A DNA stretch of 40,317 nucleotides from Gammaproteobacteria bacterium (GCA_020851975.1 JADZBS010000087.1:1-40317); one strand, 5' to 3'. Shown: positions 1 through 10,897, counted from the first letter of the stretch. Translations and numbers: made by a program. Notes: generated from the letters alone by a model not told the origin.

Positions 1-47
1 CGCCGGCCGCGACTCTTCTTTCCCGCGACCTCTTCCACCGCCCGACG

Positions 48-1475
48 TCAGAACAACGCCGCGTTGACCACCCGGTGCACCCAGACGCTCGCGACGTAAC
101 CGAGCGCTATCGCCCAGCTCCAGCGCAGGTGGCCGAAGAACGTGTAGATGCCGCGCGCCTGCCCCATCAACGCCACGCCCGCTGCCGAGCCGATCGACAG
201 CAGCGAACCACCCACGCCCGCCGTCAGCGTTACCAGCAGCCAGTGCCCGTCGCTCATCGCCGGGTCCATGCTCAGCACGGCGAACATGATCGGGATGTTG
301 TCGACCACCGCCGAGGCGATGCCCACCAGCACGTTGGCGACGAATGGGCCGAGGTCCGCGTAGGTCGCTGCGGCAAGGAGCTGCAGGTAACCCAGCGCTC
401 CGAGTCCACCGACCGAGATCACCACGCCGTAGAAGAACATCAATGTGTCCCATTCCACGCGCTTCAGGCTGATGAAGATGTCGAATGGCCGGGTCGCCGG
501 CTTGAAACCCGCGGGAACCGCTGGCAGAGGATTGGTGACCTCCGTGGAGCCGTTCAGCTCGCCCCGGCGGATGACGTAGCCGTAGATGCTCAGCAGCCCC
601 AGGCCAGTCATCATGCCCAGCGCCGGCGGCAGGTGCAGGAAGTTGTGGCCCGCCACCGTCATCGTCACCGTGAGCCCGAACAAAGCAGCCACTACGAACC
701 CGCCCGGCTTGACCGTGCTGCGTGGACCGGCGGCCAACGGCGCCGCGCGAGGTACCGCGAAAGTCATGGCGAGCGCCGGCACCAGCCAGTTGGCGGCTGC
801 CGGCAGGAACAGCGCAAAAAACTCCTCGAAACGCATCTTGCCGGCCTGCCAGACCATCAGCGTGGTGATGTCGCCGAAGGGACTGAACGCGCCGCCCGCA
901 TTCGCCGCGACGACGATGTTCGTGCAGGCCAGCAGGATGAAACGTGGATACCCGGCGCCGACGGCAATCACCACGGCGCCCATCACCAGCGCCGTGGTCA
1001 TGTTGTCGAGTACCGGCGAGAGGAAGAAGGCCAGCCCACCGGTGATCCAGAAGAGCGCGCGTAGCGAGAACCGCCGGGCGATCAGCCAGTCGCGCAATGC
1101 GCCGAAGATATTGCGCTCCTGCAGGGTATTCACGAAGGTCATGGCCGAGAGCAGGAACAGCAGCAGCTCGCCGTAGCCTTCGAGGTCGTGCCTGAGCAAG
1201 TCCCCGGCGCCGGGCATGCCGGCATGTTCGTAGGCGATGGCGACGAGCACCCAGATAACACCGGCAGCCACCACCATCGCCTTGGACTTGCGCAGGTGCG
1301 TGAACTCTTCGGCGATCACGAACGCATAGGCGACGAGGAACACGACCAGCGCCGCCAGGCCGATCCCGGTGATGGTGAAATCGGGCGCCGCGCCACCGGC
1401 AGCCAGCACCGGCGACGGCAACACGCCGGCCGCTGTCGCAGCAGCCAGCCATCTCGGGATGCGGCTCGGGATCAT
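48..1475 (-). CDS. nhaD: NhaD-family Na+/H+ antiporter
   Basis: An inner-membrane antiporter that exchanges cytoplasmic Na+ (or Li+) for external H+. The 475-residue product is almost entirely hydrophobic helices. It carries the family stretches SPVLDNMTTALVMGA and AANAGGAFSPFGDITTLMVW and, near the C-terminus, ASAVVDNIPIMFA; the Asp/Asn/Thr residues in the broken helices are the ion-site type of the ArsB/NhaD superfamily. I chose the ATG at 1475 (MIPSRIPRW) rather than the one at 1538: a GGA-rich site precedes it and it starts directly with an N-terminal hydrophobic segment ending VLAAGG, as NhaD proteins often do. The gene is divergent from 1644. Length is normal for the family. Confidence 0.9.
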   Translation of the reverse strand: MIPSRIPRWLAAATAAGVLPSPVLAAGGAAPDFTITGIGLAALVVFLVAYAFVIAEEFTHLRKSKAMVVAAGVIWVLVAIAYEHAGMPGAGDLLRHDLEGYGELLLFLLSAMTFVNTLQERNIFGALRDWLIARRFSLRALFWITGGLAFFLSPVLDNMTTALVMGAVVIAVGAGYPRFILLACTNIVVAANAGGAFSPFGDITTLMVWQAGKMRFEEFFALFLPAAANWLVPALAMTFAVPRAAPLAAGPRSTVKPGGFVVAALFGLTVTMTVAGHNFLHLPPALGMMTGLGLLSIYGYVIRRGELNGSTEVTNPLPAVPAGFKPATRPFDIFISLKRVEWDTLMFFYGVVISVGGLGALGYLQLLAAATYADLGPFVANVLVGIASAVVDNIPIMFAVLSMDPAMSDGHWLLVTLTAGVGGSLLSIGSAAGVALMGQARGIYTFFGHLRWSWAIALGYVASVWVHRVVNAALF

Positions 1476-1643
1476 GCTTCCGTCCAGCAATGCAGGGGCA
1501 CCCAGCCTAACGCAGTCGCCGGCCCGGCGACCATGCACGCGGTGCTACCATGAGCGCCCCCGGAATCCAGGGCATCGGTGCGCCCGCCCCGGACCGGGCC
1601 AGGACCCAGCGGCCACCCGGCCCGCGCAGGATACCCACATCGC

Positions 1644-2546
1644 ATGTTCGGCTACCTGATGCGCCACTGGCGTGGCGAACTGTCGCTCGCTGTCGCCTGG
1701 TGGATCAACGGCGTGGCCCTCACGCTGGGCCTGCTCGCACTCTCGTTCAACGCGCAACACCTCGGCATCGCCCCGCTGCTGACGACGCGCACCGGTTTCG
1801 CCGTGTATTGCATGGCCGGTCTCGCGCTGTTCCTGCTCGTGCCGGCCTGGCAGGTGATCGGCATCTTCCGGACAGCCGACCGCCATGCCATCGAAGTCGG
1901 CACCCTGCTCGCCACGCGCCTCACCCAGTCGCTCGCCACGCTGCTCACGGTGTTGCTCGCCACGCACTTCCTGATGTTCGCCGGCGAGGCCCGCTCGGGC
2001 CTGCGCCTCGCCTGGCCTCCCGGCGGACCGTCCTACACGGTCGCCATCAGCCATGACGGGCGCATGCTCGAGATCAGGGGAAGTTTCACCTTCGGTCTGG
2101 CCGAGGATGCCCGCCGCCTGCTCGACGCCAATCCGCAGGTGCGCCGCGTGCGGCTGAACAGCGGCGGCGGCCTGCTCGGCGAAGCACAGCGTGTGCGCAC
2201 CCTGATCGTCGAACGCGGGCTCGACACCGACAGCACGACGGTGTGCGCGAGCGCCTGCGTGTCGGCCTATCTCGGTGGCGCGCACCGCCTGCTGCACGCC
2301 TCGGCGCGCCTGGGCTTCCACCTGCCGCGCAACCCCGGCTTCGGCCTGCGCGGGCGCGTGTCGCCGGAGTACGCCGCGGAGCTGCGCGAGTTCGCGCGCC
2401 GCGGCGTGCCGCGCTGGTTCATCGACCGCTGGGTCGCCAGCGGGCGGCAGTTCTGGTATCCGGATCCACGCCAGCTGCGGATGTCGGGTCTCGTGCACGG
2501 TTATTTCGGCCGGCCGCGGCCGGGCGAGGAGGCCTGGTTCCGCTGA
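1644..2546 (+). CDS. Membrane protein with ClpP/crotonase-like serine hydrolase domain
   Basis: A 300-residue protein. Residues 1-115 hold about three or four membrane helices. Residues 130-290 resemble the ClpP/SppA fold seen in COG3904-type predicted periplasmic proteins. Visible signatures are LNSGGGLLGEA (about 171-181, the glycine loop that usually forms the oxyanion hole), CASACVSAYLGG (S203 aligned with the ClpP nucleophile) and LGFHLPR (H226). The Ser-His spacing of 23 is close to the 25 of ClpP. I see no Clp ATPase partner nearby. An upstream in-frame ATG at 1578 would add a Pro/Arg-rich stretch, so I start at MFGYLMRHW. The active-site assignment is inferred from spacing, and the substrate is unknown. 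Confidence 0.7.
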   Translation: MFGYLMRHWRGELSLAVAWWINGVALTLGLLALSFNAQHLGIAPLLTTRTGFAVYCMAGLALFLLVPAWQVIGIFRTADRHAIEVGTLLATRLTQSLATLLTVLLATHFLMFAGEARSGLRLAWPPGGPSYTVAISHDGRMLEIRGSFTFGLAEDARRLLDANPQVRRVRLNSGGGLLGEAQRVRTLIVERGLDTDSTTVCASACVSAYLGGAHRLLHASARLGFHLPRNPGFGLRGRVSPEYAAELREFARRGVPRWFIDRWVASGRQFWYPDPRQLRMSGLVHGYFGRPRPGEEAWFR

Positions 2547-2616
2547 CGGCCGCTGGTGCCCGTTCGCCGAACGTCCTACGCTCCCGGCAAACCTGTCGCC
2601 GGGGAGCTTCCTGATC

Positions 2617-3606
2617 ATGACCAGCCAGGAAACCTTCGTGCCGCTGGAACGCGTGACGTTCGAGACGGCCGCCGAGCACGCCACGCGCGACGTACCCGTG
2701 GTCGACCTGGGCGCAACGGCCGCGGGGATCCGCCGGCAACTCGCGACCCGCCGCTTCCGCTGCGCCTCCCACGTGGTGGTGACCCGTGGCCGGCAGTTCG
2801 CCGGCATCATCCGCGTCGAGGACGCCATGGCGGCAGGCGAAACGGACACCGCCGTGCAGCTCATGGACGCCAGGGCGCCGGTGGTGTCACCTGGCGCCGA
2901 TCAGGAGGTGGCCGCCTGGCGCGCCGCGCAGCGTGGTGAATCGGCATTGGCGGTGGTCGATGCCCACGGGGACTTTGCCGGGCTCATTCCACCCGACCGC
3001 CTGCTCGCGGTGATGCTGGCCGAGCACGAGGAGGATCTCTCCCGCCTGGGCGGCTTCATGCGCAGCAGCGCCTCGGTGCGCCAGAGCACGGAGGAACCGG
3101 TGCGCCGGCGTTTCCGGCATCGCCTGCCGTGGCTGCTGGTCGGGCTTGCCGGCGCGCTGCTCTCCGCCGACATCGTCGGAGCCTGGCAGGCGCGGCTGGA
3201 AGGGATGGTGATGATCGCCTTCTTCATTCCGGCAATCGTCTATCTCGCCGATGCCGTGGGCACGCAGACGGAAACGGTCGTGGTGCGCGGCCTGTCGGTC
3301 GGGGCGCGGTTTCGCACGATGCTGCCGCGCGAGGTTCTGACCGGCGTCGCCATCGGCCTCGTGCTGGCGGCCGCGGCCGGTCCCGTGATCCTGTGGCGCT
3401 GGGGCAGCGCGGAACTGGCGCTCGGAGTCGGCCTGGCACTCTTCGCCGCCTGCTCCACGGCGACGCTCGTGGCGCTCGCCCTGCCCTGGGCGCTGGACCG
3501 CGCCGGCATCGACCCGGCCTTCGGCAGCGGACCGCTCGCCACGGTGATTCAGGACCTGCTGTCGATTCTCATCTACTTCCTGATCGTCGATGCCATCCTC
3601 GGCTGA
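2617..3606 (+). CDS. MgtE-like divalent cation (Mg2+) transporter, short form
   Basis: A 329-residue inner-membrane protein. The N-terminal half (about 45-150) reads as a weak CBS-domain pair (SHVVVTRGRQFAGII..., ALAVVDAHGDFAGLI). The C-terminal half has five hydrophobic helices with the MgtE signature in the form ADAVGTQTETVVVRGL (family: GGNVGTQS-type loop) and a final LATVIQDLLSILIYFLI helix. It lacks the roughly 130-residue superhelical N domain of classical MgtE (about 450 residues), so Mg2+ gating may differ. The start has a GGGGAG site (2601-2606) ten bases upstream. The first G of the family GGN loop is replaced by Ala-Asp; the effect is unknown. Confidence 0.82.
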   Translation: MTSQETFVPLERVTFETAAEHATRDVPVVDLGATAAGIRRQLATRRFRCASHVVVTRGRQFAGIIRVEDAMAAGETDTAVQLMDARAPVVSPGADQEVAAWRAAQRGESALAVVDAHGDFAGLIPPDRLLAVMLAEHEEDLSRLGGFMRSSASVRQSTEEPVRRRFRHRLPWLLVGLAGALLSADIVGAWQARLEGMVMIAFFIPAIVYLADAVGTQTETVVVRGLSVGARFRTMLPREVLTGVAIGLVLAAAAGPVILWRWGSAELALGVGLALFAACSTATLVALALPWALDRAGIDPAFGSGPLATVIQDLLSILIYFLIVDAILG

Positions 3607-3621
3607 ACGTCCGTCGGGCCT

Positions 3622-4116
3622 TCAACCGGGCTGGTCGATGCGCAGCACCCGCAGGTCACGGGTCATTCGCACGGCATCCTCGATGCGCTCGTAATAGCCC
3701 GGCAGCAGGTCGGCTTCGGCGTAGCCCAGCTGGCGGTAGAAGCGCCGTGCCCGGGCATTCCCGGCGCGTACCTCCAGGCTCACCTCGAAAGTGCCGGCGA
3801 CCATGGCGGTCTCCTCCAGCCATCGCACCAGGCGGCTGCCGAGTCCGGCGCGCCGGCAACGCGGTTCCACGGCGAGCAGGTTGAGGTGGGCCGCTTCGTC
3901 ACCAAAGCCCATGATGGCGAAGCCGGTCAGCTCGTCACCGCGACGCGCCGCGAGCACCACGGATTCCGGGTCGTGGATGTGGCGGGCGACCCGCCTTGCG
4001 GTCCAGGACCAGCTGGGCAGCCCGGCCTCGACCAGCCGTCGCGACATGAGCGCGATCGGCACGGCATCGATCGGCCGGGCGAAGGCGAGCGTGTCGACAT
4101 GGGATTCTTCGCGCAT
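3622..4116 (-). CDS. GNAT-family N-acetyltransferase, RimI-like
   Basis: A 164-residue acetyl-CoA-dependent N-acyltransferase. The acetyl-CoA loop is visible as CRRAGLGSRLVRWLEE (family R/Q-x-x-G-x-G/A), preceded by LNLLAVEPR (beta-4) and followed by VSLEVRAGNARARRFYRQLGYAE, the typical RimI C-terminal block that ends in a Tyr-rich strand (LLPGYYER). This matches ribosomal-protein-S18-alanine acetyltransferase-type enzymes in length and layout, but the substrate cannot be set from sequence, so no symbol is given. Start: ATG at 4116 with an AGGGGGA site about nine bases upstream; longer in-frame openings beyond it have no site and read as non-coding. Convergent with 2617-3606, 15 bp apart. Confidence 0.85.
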   Translation of the reverse strand: MREESHVDTLAFARPIDAVPIALMSRRLVEAGLPSWSWTARRVARHIHDPESVVLAARRGDELTGFAIMGFGDEAAHLNLLAVEPRCRRAGLGSRLVRWLEETAMVAGTFEVSLEVRAGNARARRFYRQLGYAEADLLPGYYERIEDAVRMTRDLRVLRIDQPG

Positions 4117-4308
4117 GGCCTGGTTCCCCCTGCGGGCCGCACCGCGATCACTGCGCGGCATCTTGCCCTGCGCCTGCCACTGTACACCCTGCGTTGCGCC
4201 ACCGGCACGGCGGTGGACATAAGGACTGGCGCTCGCGCGGTACAATGGCCGCAGGTGCCGCGTGCCGTGACGAAGTGTCGCTGACCCCGCGCGTGCCGGA
4301 GGAGCACC

Positions 4309-4818
4309 ATGCGAGCCACGCCGCGCTACACCCGCTTCGCGCTGCTGACGATCCTCGGCCTCGGCATGCTGGCCGCGCGTGCCGACGACGACCCGTTCCA
4401 CCGCCTCCGGCGGCTGGAGGGAACGTGGCTTGCAGTCGATGACAAGGGCCGGGTGACCGGGCAGGTGGCGAGCGTCTTTCGCGTCACCGCCAACGGCCAC
4501 ACCGTGCAGGAAATCATGTTCCCCGGCACCGCCAACGAGATGGTGAACATGTATTACCGCGACGTCGACCACGTGCTCGTCACCCACTACTGCGCAGGCG
4601 GCAACCAGCCGACCATGCGCGTGGTGCCGACACCCGATCCCGACGTGCTGCAGCTCGAGTTCGACGACATCACCAACATGGTGACCATCGACGACGAGCA
4701 CATGCACGAAGGCAGCATCCGCTGGCTCGGCGAGGACCGGTTGAAGACCGAGTGGCGTTCGTTCCGATCCGGACGCCTGTTCTCCACGGCAACATTCGAG
4801 ATGGTGCGCCAGCAATGA
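4309..4818 (+). CDS. Small secreted protein of unknown function, lipocalin/DUF1579-like
   Basis: A 169-residue protein with a clear signal peptide (MRATPRYTRFALLTILGLGMLAARA, probable cut after ARA). The mature part opens with LRRLEGTWLAVDDKGR, followed by alternating strand-like stretches; the LEGTW opening and strand pattern resemble small lipocalin-like/DUF1579 beta-barrels, but I do not recognise a named family. One Cys (HYCAGG) remains in the mature part. The ribosome site GGAGGAG (4298-4304) sits five bases before the ATG. A TACAAT box at 4241-4246 could be its -10 element. It lies 22 bp before regB on the same strand and so may be cotranscribed with the redox two-component system. Confidence 0.75.
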   Translation: MRATPRYTRFALLTILGLGMLAARADDDPFHRLRRLEGTWLAVDDKGRVTGQVASVFRVTANGHTVQEIMFPGTANEMVNMYYRDVDHVLVTHYCAGGNQPTMRVVPTPDPDVLQLEFDDITNMVTIDDEHMHEGSIRWLGEDRLKTEWRSFRSGRLFSTATFEMVRQQ

Positions 4819-4840
4819 GCCCCGCCGGCCGGGCCATCGC

Positions 4841-6136
4841 ATGAGCCCCGATCCAGGCAGCCAGGCGGCCCTGCCTCACCCGCACAGTGCGCTCAACCTG
4901 CGGCGGCTGGTGTGGCTGCGCACCATCACCGTCCCGGGCGCCGCCATCGCGCTGCTGTTCGCCGGGCGCTTCTACAACCTGCCGATCCGCATCGCGCCGC
5001 TGCTCACCATCGTGTTCGTGCTGGCTCTGGTCAACTTCTGGACCTGGCGGCGGCTGCAGACGGCCGGTGCCATCCCGAACATCGAGTTCTTCACGCAGAT
5101 GCTGGTCGACGTGATGGCGCTCACCGGCATCCTCTACTACAGCGGCGGCGCCACCAATCCGTTCGCCTACCTGTACCTGATCCCGCTCGCCATCAGCGCC
5201 ACGGTGCTGCCGCGCCGCTACACCTGGCCGATGGCCGTGATCACCGCAGCGGCCTACTCTTTCCTGCTTGTCTACCGCGTACCGTTGCCGCCGTTCGAGC
5301 AGCCGGGTGCCGGCCCGGGCTTCCTCGTGCACATCGTCGGCATGTGGCTCGGCTTCGTGCTGAGCGCCGGCCTGATCTCGCAGTTCGTGCTGAGCATGGG
5401 CGAGACGCTGCGCGAGCAGGAGCGCAGCCTGGGCGAAGCGCGCGAACGGGCGTTGCGCGACGAACGCGTGGTGGCGGTAGCCACGCTCGCGGCTGGCGCC
5501 GCGCACGAACTGTCGACGCCACTCGCCACCATGACCCTCGTCGCCAGCGAACTCGCCGAGGAGTATCCACGCGAGCAGTATCCGCAGCTGCACGACAACC
5601 TGCAGATCCTGCGCAGCCAGATCCGCAAGTGCAAGGACTCGCTCTCGGTGATCTCGGCGGCGGCCGGCGCCGGCCGCGCCGACGCCGCCCGTCCGGTGCG
5701 CGTGGATGCCTTCATCCGCCATGCCGTCGCCGAAGTGCGACGGCTGCGGCCCGGTGCCGTCATCGAGACGAGCATCGCTCCCGGACGTCCGGTACCCGAC
5801 ATCATCGTCGAACGCACGCTCACGCAGGCGCTCCTGAACGTCCTGCACAACGCCGTCGACGCCTCGCCGCGCGACGTGCGCATCGACTGCAGCTGGGACG
5901 ACGAGCGGGTGCGCATCGATGTGCTCGATCATGGTCCAGGCATCAGCCTGAAGTCACTCAAACCGGGCGAGCGGCCGGCTCGTTCCACCAAGGACTCCGG
6001 CCTCGGCCTCGGGCTGTTCCTGACACACACGGCGCTGAGTCATCACGGCGGCGACATCCGGTTCGGCGACGCGCCCGGAGGCGGGGCGTGCATCACGCTG
6101 GTACTGCCGCTGGCACACATGCAGGCGGGAGGCTGA
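4841..6136 (+). CDS. regB: RegB/PrrB-type redox sensor histidine kinase
   Basis: A 431-residue inner-membrane kinase. Six hydrophobic segments (about 25-190) include the RegB heptapeptide GGATNPF (102-108), the ubiquinone-sensing motif of the family. A cytoplasmic linker leads to the H-box AAHELSTPLATM (H222, phosphorylated), an N-box NVLHNAVDAS, G1 DHGPGI and G2 GLGLGLFL. A cysteine at 264 (IRKCKDSL) matches the redox-active Cys265 of Rhodobacter capsulatus RegB in position and surroundings, so both known sensing features (quinone motif and thiol switch) are present. It should autophosphorylate and pass phosphate to the adjacent RegA. Eight bases separate the two genes. Confidence 0.93.
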   Translation: MSPDPGSQAALPHPHSALNLRRLVWLRTITVPGAAIALLFAGRFYNLPIRIAPLLTIVFVLALVNFWTWRRLQTAGAIPNIEFFTQMLVDVMALTGILYYSGGATNPFAYLYLIPLAISATVLPRRYTWPMAVITAAAYSFLLVYRVPLPPFEQPGAGPGFLVHIVGMWLGFVLSAGLISQFVLSMGETLREQERSLGEARERALRDERVVAVATLAAGAAHELSTPLATMTLVASELAEEYPREQYPQLHDNLQILRSQIRKCKDSLSVISAAAGAGRADAARPVRVDAFIRHAVAEVRRLRPGAVIETSIAPGRPVPDIIVERTLTQALLNVLHNAVDASPRDVRIDCSWDDERVRIDVLDHGPGISLKSLKPGERPARSTKDSGLGLGLFLTHTALSHHGGDIRFGDAPGGGACITLVLPLAHMQAGG

Positions 6137-6144
6137 AGCGACAC

Positions 6145-6699
6145 ATGGCAACTCAGGGAACGACGTTCCTGGTGGTCGACGACGACGACATCTTCTGTGG
6201 TGTCCTCACGCGCGCGCTGGAGCGGCGCGGCTGCGCCGTGACCGCGGCACGCTCCGTCGCCGAGGCGCGCCAGGCACTGGAGCGCCTGTCGCCCGACTAT
6301 GCGGTGGTCGACCTGCGCATCGGCAGCGACTCCGGGCTCACGCTGGTGCGCGAGATCGCGCAGCGCTCGCCGCGCACGAGTACGGTGGTCCTCACCGGCT
6401 ACGGCAGCATCGCCACGGCCGTGGAGGCCATCAAGCTCGGCGCCGTGCACTACCTCACCAAGCCGGTGGAGATCGACGAGATCCTCGCCGCGCTCAAGAA
6501 AGGTGCCCCGGCGGCGAGCGCCCCGGCACCGGCCCCCGCCGCCGAGCCAAGGCCGCTGTCCGTGCGCCGTGCCGAGTGTGAGCACATCCAGCGCGTGCTC
6601 TCCGACCACGCCGGCAACATCTCGGCGGCGGCCCGTGCGCTGGGCATCCACCGCCGCACCCTGCAGCGCAAGCTGCGCAAGCGTCCGGTACGCAGCTGA
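6145..6699 (+). CDS. regA: RegA/PrrA-type redox response regulator
   Basis: A 184-residue DNA-binding regulator. The receiver domain covers 1-125, with acidic pocket DDDD (12-15), phosphoacceptor D56 (VVDLRI), LTGYGS switch region and TKPVEIDEI (conserved Lys-Pro). A short Ala/Pro linker follows. The C-terminal Fis-type helix-turn-helix ends in LGIHRRTLQRKLRKR, nearly the invariant RegA/PrrA/ActR recognition helix. It pairs with regB immediately upstream. In characterised bacteria this pair sets respiration, carbon fixation or photosynthesis genes by redox state; the regulon here cannot be read from the window. Start ATG at 6145 has only a weak upstream site, suggesting coupling to regB. Confidence 0.93.
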   Translation: MATQGTTFLVVDDDDIFCGVLTRALERRGCAVTAARSVAEARQALERLSPDYAVVDLRIGSDSGLTLVREIAQRSPRTSTVVLTGYGSIATAVEAIKLGAVHYLTKPVEIDEILAALKKGAPAASAPAPAPAAEPRPLSVRRAECEHIQRVLSDHAGNISAAARALGIHRRTLQRKLRKRPVRS

Positions 6700-6726
6700 G
6701 GCGCTGCGCGAGGCAACGCCGGATGG

Positions 6727-8864
<2,138 letters not shown>

Positions 8865-8868
<4 letters not shown>

Positions 8869-8894
8869 GAGGACAGTTTAAACTGTCCTCATGC
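8865..8894. promoter_or_regulatory. Perfect 30-bp palindrome carrying two mirror-image -10-like boxes and both divergent start codons
   Basis: Each half reads GCATGAGGACAGTTT from its outer end, and the match is exact over all 15 bases. The outer CAT/ATG triplets are the start codons of ygiQ (8868, minus) and the OmpR-type regulator (8891, plus). TAAACT occurs at 8879-8884 on plus and, mirrored, at 8880-8875 on minus. Each box ends six bases before its start codon, so position +1 would be the A of each ATG. I see no good -35 box on the plus side; on minus there is a weak GCAACA at 8903-8898. The core GGACAGTTTA is shared with the inverted repeat at 33549-33602, suggesting a REP-like origin. 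Promoter activity is inferred. Confidence 0.6.
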
Positions 8895-9550
8895 GGCTGT
8901 TGCTGGTGGAAGACGACATGATGATCGGCGAAGCCGTGCGGCTCGGGCTGCGCAAGCAGGCGCTGGCGGTCGACTGGGTGCAGGACGGGCTCGCCGCCCG
9001 CACCGCGCTCGGCACCGAGACCTTCGACCTGGTGCTGCTCGACCTCGGGTTGCCGAAACTCGACGGCCTGCAGGTGCTGAAGTGGCTGCGCGGCACCGGC
9101 AACCAGGTGCCGGTGCTGATCCTCACCGCGCGCGACTCGGTGAGCGACCGCATCCAGGGACTCGACGCAGGCGCCGACGACTACATCGTCAAGACGTTCG
9201 ACCTGAACGAGCTGGCCGCCCGTGTGCGCGCTGTGCTGCGACGACGGTCCGGGCGCGCCGAGAACGTGGTCGAGCACCTCGGCGTCACGCTCGATCCGGC
9301 GAGTCACGAGGTGACACGCAACGGTGCGGCGGTGAATCTCTCGCACCGCGAGTTCTCCCTGCTCGAGGCCCTGCTCGAGCGGCCCGGCAAGGTGCTCTCC
9401 CGCGCCCAGCTCGAGGAGAGTCTCTACGGCTGGGGCGAGGAAGTGGAGAGCAACGCGGTGGAGGTGCACATCCACAACTTGCGCAAGAAGCTCGGCGCCG
9501 AGTACATCCAGAACGTGAGGGGCGTCGGCTACCGCGTGCGCGCCGCCTGA
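8891..9550 (+). CDS. OmpR-family response regulator (QseB/PmrA-like)
   Basis: A 219-residue regulator. Receiver domain: acidic pair E7/D8/D9 (LLVEDD), phosphoacceptor D51 (VLLDLGLP), LTA at 78-80, and K101. The winged-helix domain (about 125-219) ends with [15 protein letters not shown] and GVGYRVR, typical of QseB/PmrA/TctD regulators. One oddity: the near-universal Lys-Pro after beta-5 is Lys-Thr here ([13 protein letters not shown]), which removes the cis-proline that shapes the active site. It overlaps the following kinase by one base (TGATG). A TTAAG direct repeat typical of this regulator class lies at the end of the kinase gene (10860-10875) and may be its own target. Confidence 0.92.
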   Translation: MRLLLVEDDMMIGEAVRLGLRKQALAVDWVQDGLAARTALGTETFDLVLLDLGLPKLDGLQVLKWLRGTGNQVPVLILTARDSVSDRIQGLDAGADDYIVKTFDLNELAARVRAVLRRRSGRAENVVEHLGVTLDPASHEVTRNGAAVNLSHREFSLLEALLERPGKVLSRAQLEESLYGWGEEVESNAVEVHIHNLRKKLGAEYIQNVRGVGYRVRAA

Positions 9551-10863
9551 TGAAGCAGACGATCCGCACCCGGCTGCTGCTGTGGCTGCTGTCCGCGGTG
9601 CTCGCCGCCGGGCTGTCGGGCGCCTACACGATCTACGGCACCGCGCTCGCCGGTGCGCACCAGGTCTTCGACGAACAACTCCAGCAGACGGCCCTGTCCC
9701 TGCGGGACCAGTCGTTCGAGTACGCGCTGCCGCCGCAGCTCCCGGCCACCGAGACGCGCAACAACGTCGTCGTACAGGTGTGGAACGCCACCGGGGTGCG
9801 GGTCTACTTCTCGGAGATCTACCGCGAGCTGCCGGGCCTGCAGCGGCCTGGATTCTCCAATGTCATGGTCAACAAGGTGGCGTGGCGGGTGCTGTCGCTG
9901 CCCAGCCGCGGCTACGTCATCCAGGTTGCCCAGCCGCTCGCCGTGCGCCAGCAGCGCGCGGTCGGACTCGCGCTCCAGACCCTGACGCCGCTGGCACTCA
10001 TGCTGCCCGTGCTCGGCGCGGCGATCTGGCTCATCGTCGGCGCGCAGCTGCGGCCGCTCGACCGCATCGCCGAATCCGTGCGCCAGCGCCAGCCCGAGGC
10101 ACTCGAGCCGCTGTCCGAGGCGGCGCTGCCCGAGGAGATCCGGCCGCTGGTCGTGGCACTGAACGACCTGCTCGCACGACTGCGCGCCGCGCTCGAGGCC
10201 CAGCAGGCGTTCGTCGCCGACGCCGCCCATGAGTTGCGAACGCCGCTCACGGCGCTGCGCCTGCAGGTGCAACTGGCCGAGCAGGCCGACGATGCCGGCG
10301 AGCGCACGGCGGCCCTGGCCCAGCTACGCGGCGGCATCGAGCGCGCCGCACGCATGGTGGAGCAGCTCCTCGACCTGGCGCGCCACGAGGCCGCGCCGGT
10401 GGTGAGCGAGCCGGTGCCGCTGCTCGCGCTGGCGCAGGACGTCGTCGCCGATCTCACCCCGCTCGCCGACGCGCGCCGGCAGGACTTCGGTCTCGCCGAG
10501 AGCACGCCCGTCACCGTGCAGGGCGATCCGCACGCCCTGCGCATGCTCCTGCGCAACCTCGCCGACAACGCCATCCGCTACACGCCCGAGGGCGGGCGCG
10601 TCGATGTCCTGGTCGGGGAGTCCAAGGGCATGCCCTGCCTCACGGTCAGCGACACCGGGCCGGGCATCCCGGCCGAGGATCGCGATCGTGTCTTCGGCCG
10701 CTTCTTCAGGCGCACCGGGAGCCTCGCACCGGGCACGGGCCTCGGCCTGGCGATCGTCCGGACGATTGTTAAAAACCACCGTGCAATCATCAGCTTGGAC
10801 GAAAATCCAGGCGGGACTGGCTTGCGGGTGACGGTTCGCTTTCCGTCGGCGGCGGCCGGTTAA
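9550..10863 (+). CDS. Two-component sensor histidine kinase (QseC/PmrB-like)
   Basis: A 437-residue inner-membrane kinase. TM1 is about 9-30, a periplasmic stretch of about 110 residues follows (2CSK_N-like, with [16 protein letters not shown]), and TM2 is about 140-165. A HAMP-like segment leads to H-box [16 protein letters not shown] (H227), N-box [15 protein letters not shown]1 DTGPGI, an FxRFFRR F-box and G2 GTGLGLAIV. The ATG overlaps the stop of the response regulator by one base, so the pair is translationally coupled. The periplasmic ligand is unknown. The stop codon TAA (10861-10863) lies inside the first half of a TTAAG direct repeat. Confidence 0.92.
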   Translation: MKQTIRTRLLLWLLSAVLAAGLSGAYTIYGTALAGAHQVFDEQLQQTALSLRDQSFEYALPPQLPATETRNNVVVQVWNATGVRVYFSEIYRELPGLQRPGFSNVMVNKVAWRVLSLPSRGYVIQVAQPLAVRQQRAVGLALQTLTPLALMLPVLGAAIWLIVGAQLRPLDRIAESVRQRQPEALEPLSEAALPEEIRPLVVALNDLLARLRAALEAQQAFVADAAHELRTPLTALRLQVQLAEQADDAGERTAALAQLRGGIERAARMVEQLLDLARHEAAPVVSEPVPLLALAQDVVADLTPLADARRQDFGLAESTPVTVQGDPHALRMLLRNLADNAIRYTPEGGRVDVLVGESKGMPCLTVSDTGPGIPAEDRDRVFGRFFRRTGSLAPGTGLGLAIVRTIVKNHRAIISLDENPGGTGLRVTVRFPSAAAG

Positions 10864-10891
10864 GGTCCCCTTAAGCGTCGGCGCCTAGAGT
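10860..10891 (+). promoter_or_regulatory. TTAAG direct-repeat box and promoter after the two-component operon
   Basis: TTAAG occurs at 10860-10864 and again at 10871-10875, exactly 11 bp apart, one helical turn. This is the arrangement recognised by PmrA/QseB-class OmpR-family regulators (CTTAA-type half sites in tandem). A TAGAGT box at 10886-10891 fits as a -10 element, with the half sites covering the -35 zone, as for a class II activator. No match to TTGACA is needed in that architecture. The predicted start is near 10898. That the cognate regulator is the product of 8891-9550 is an inference from proximity and family. Confidence 0.5.
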
Positions 10892-10897
10892 CCATAC

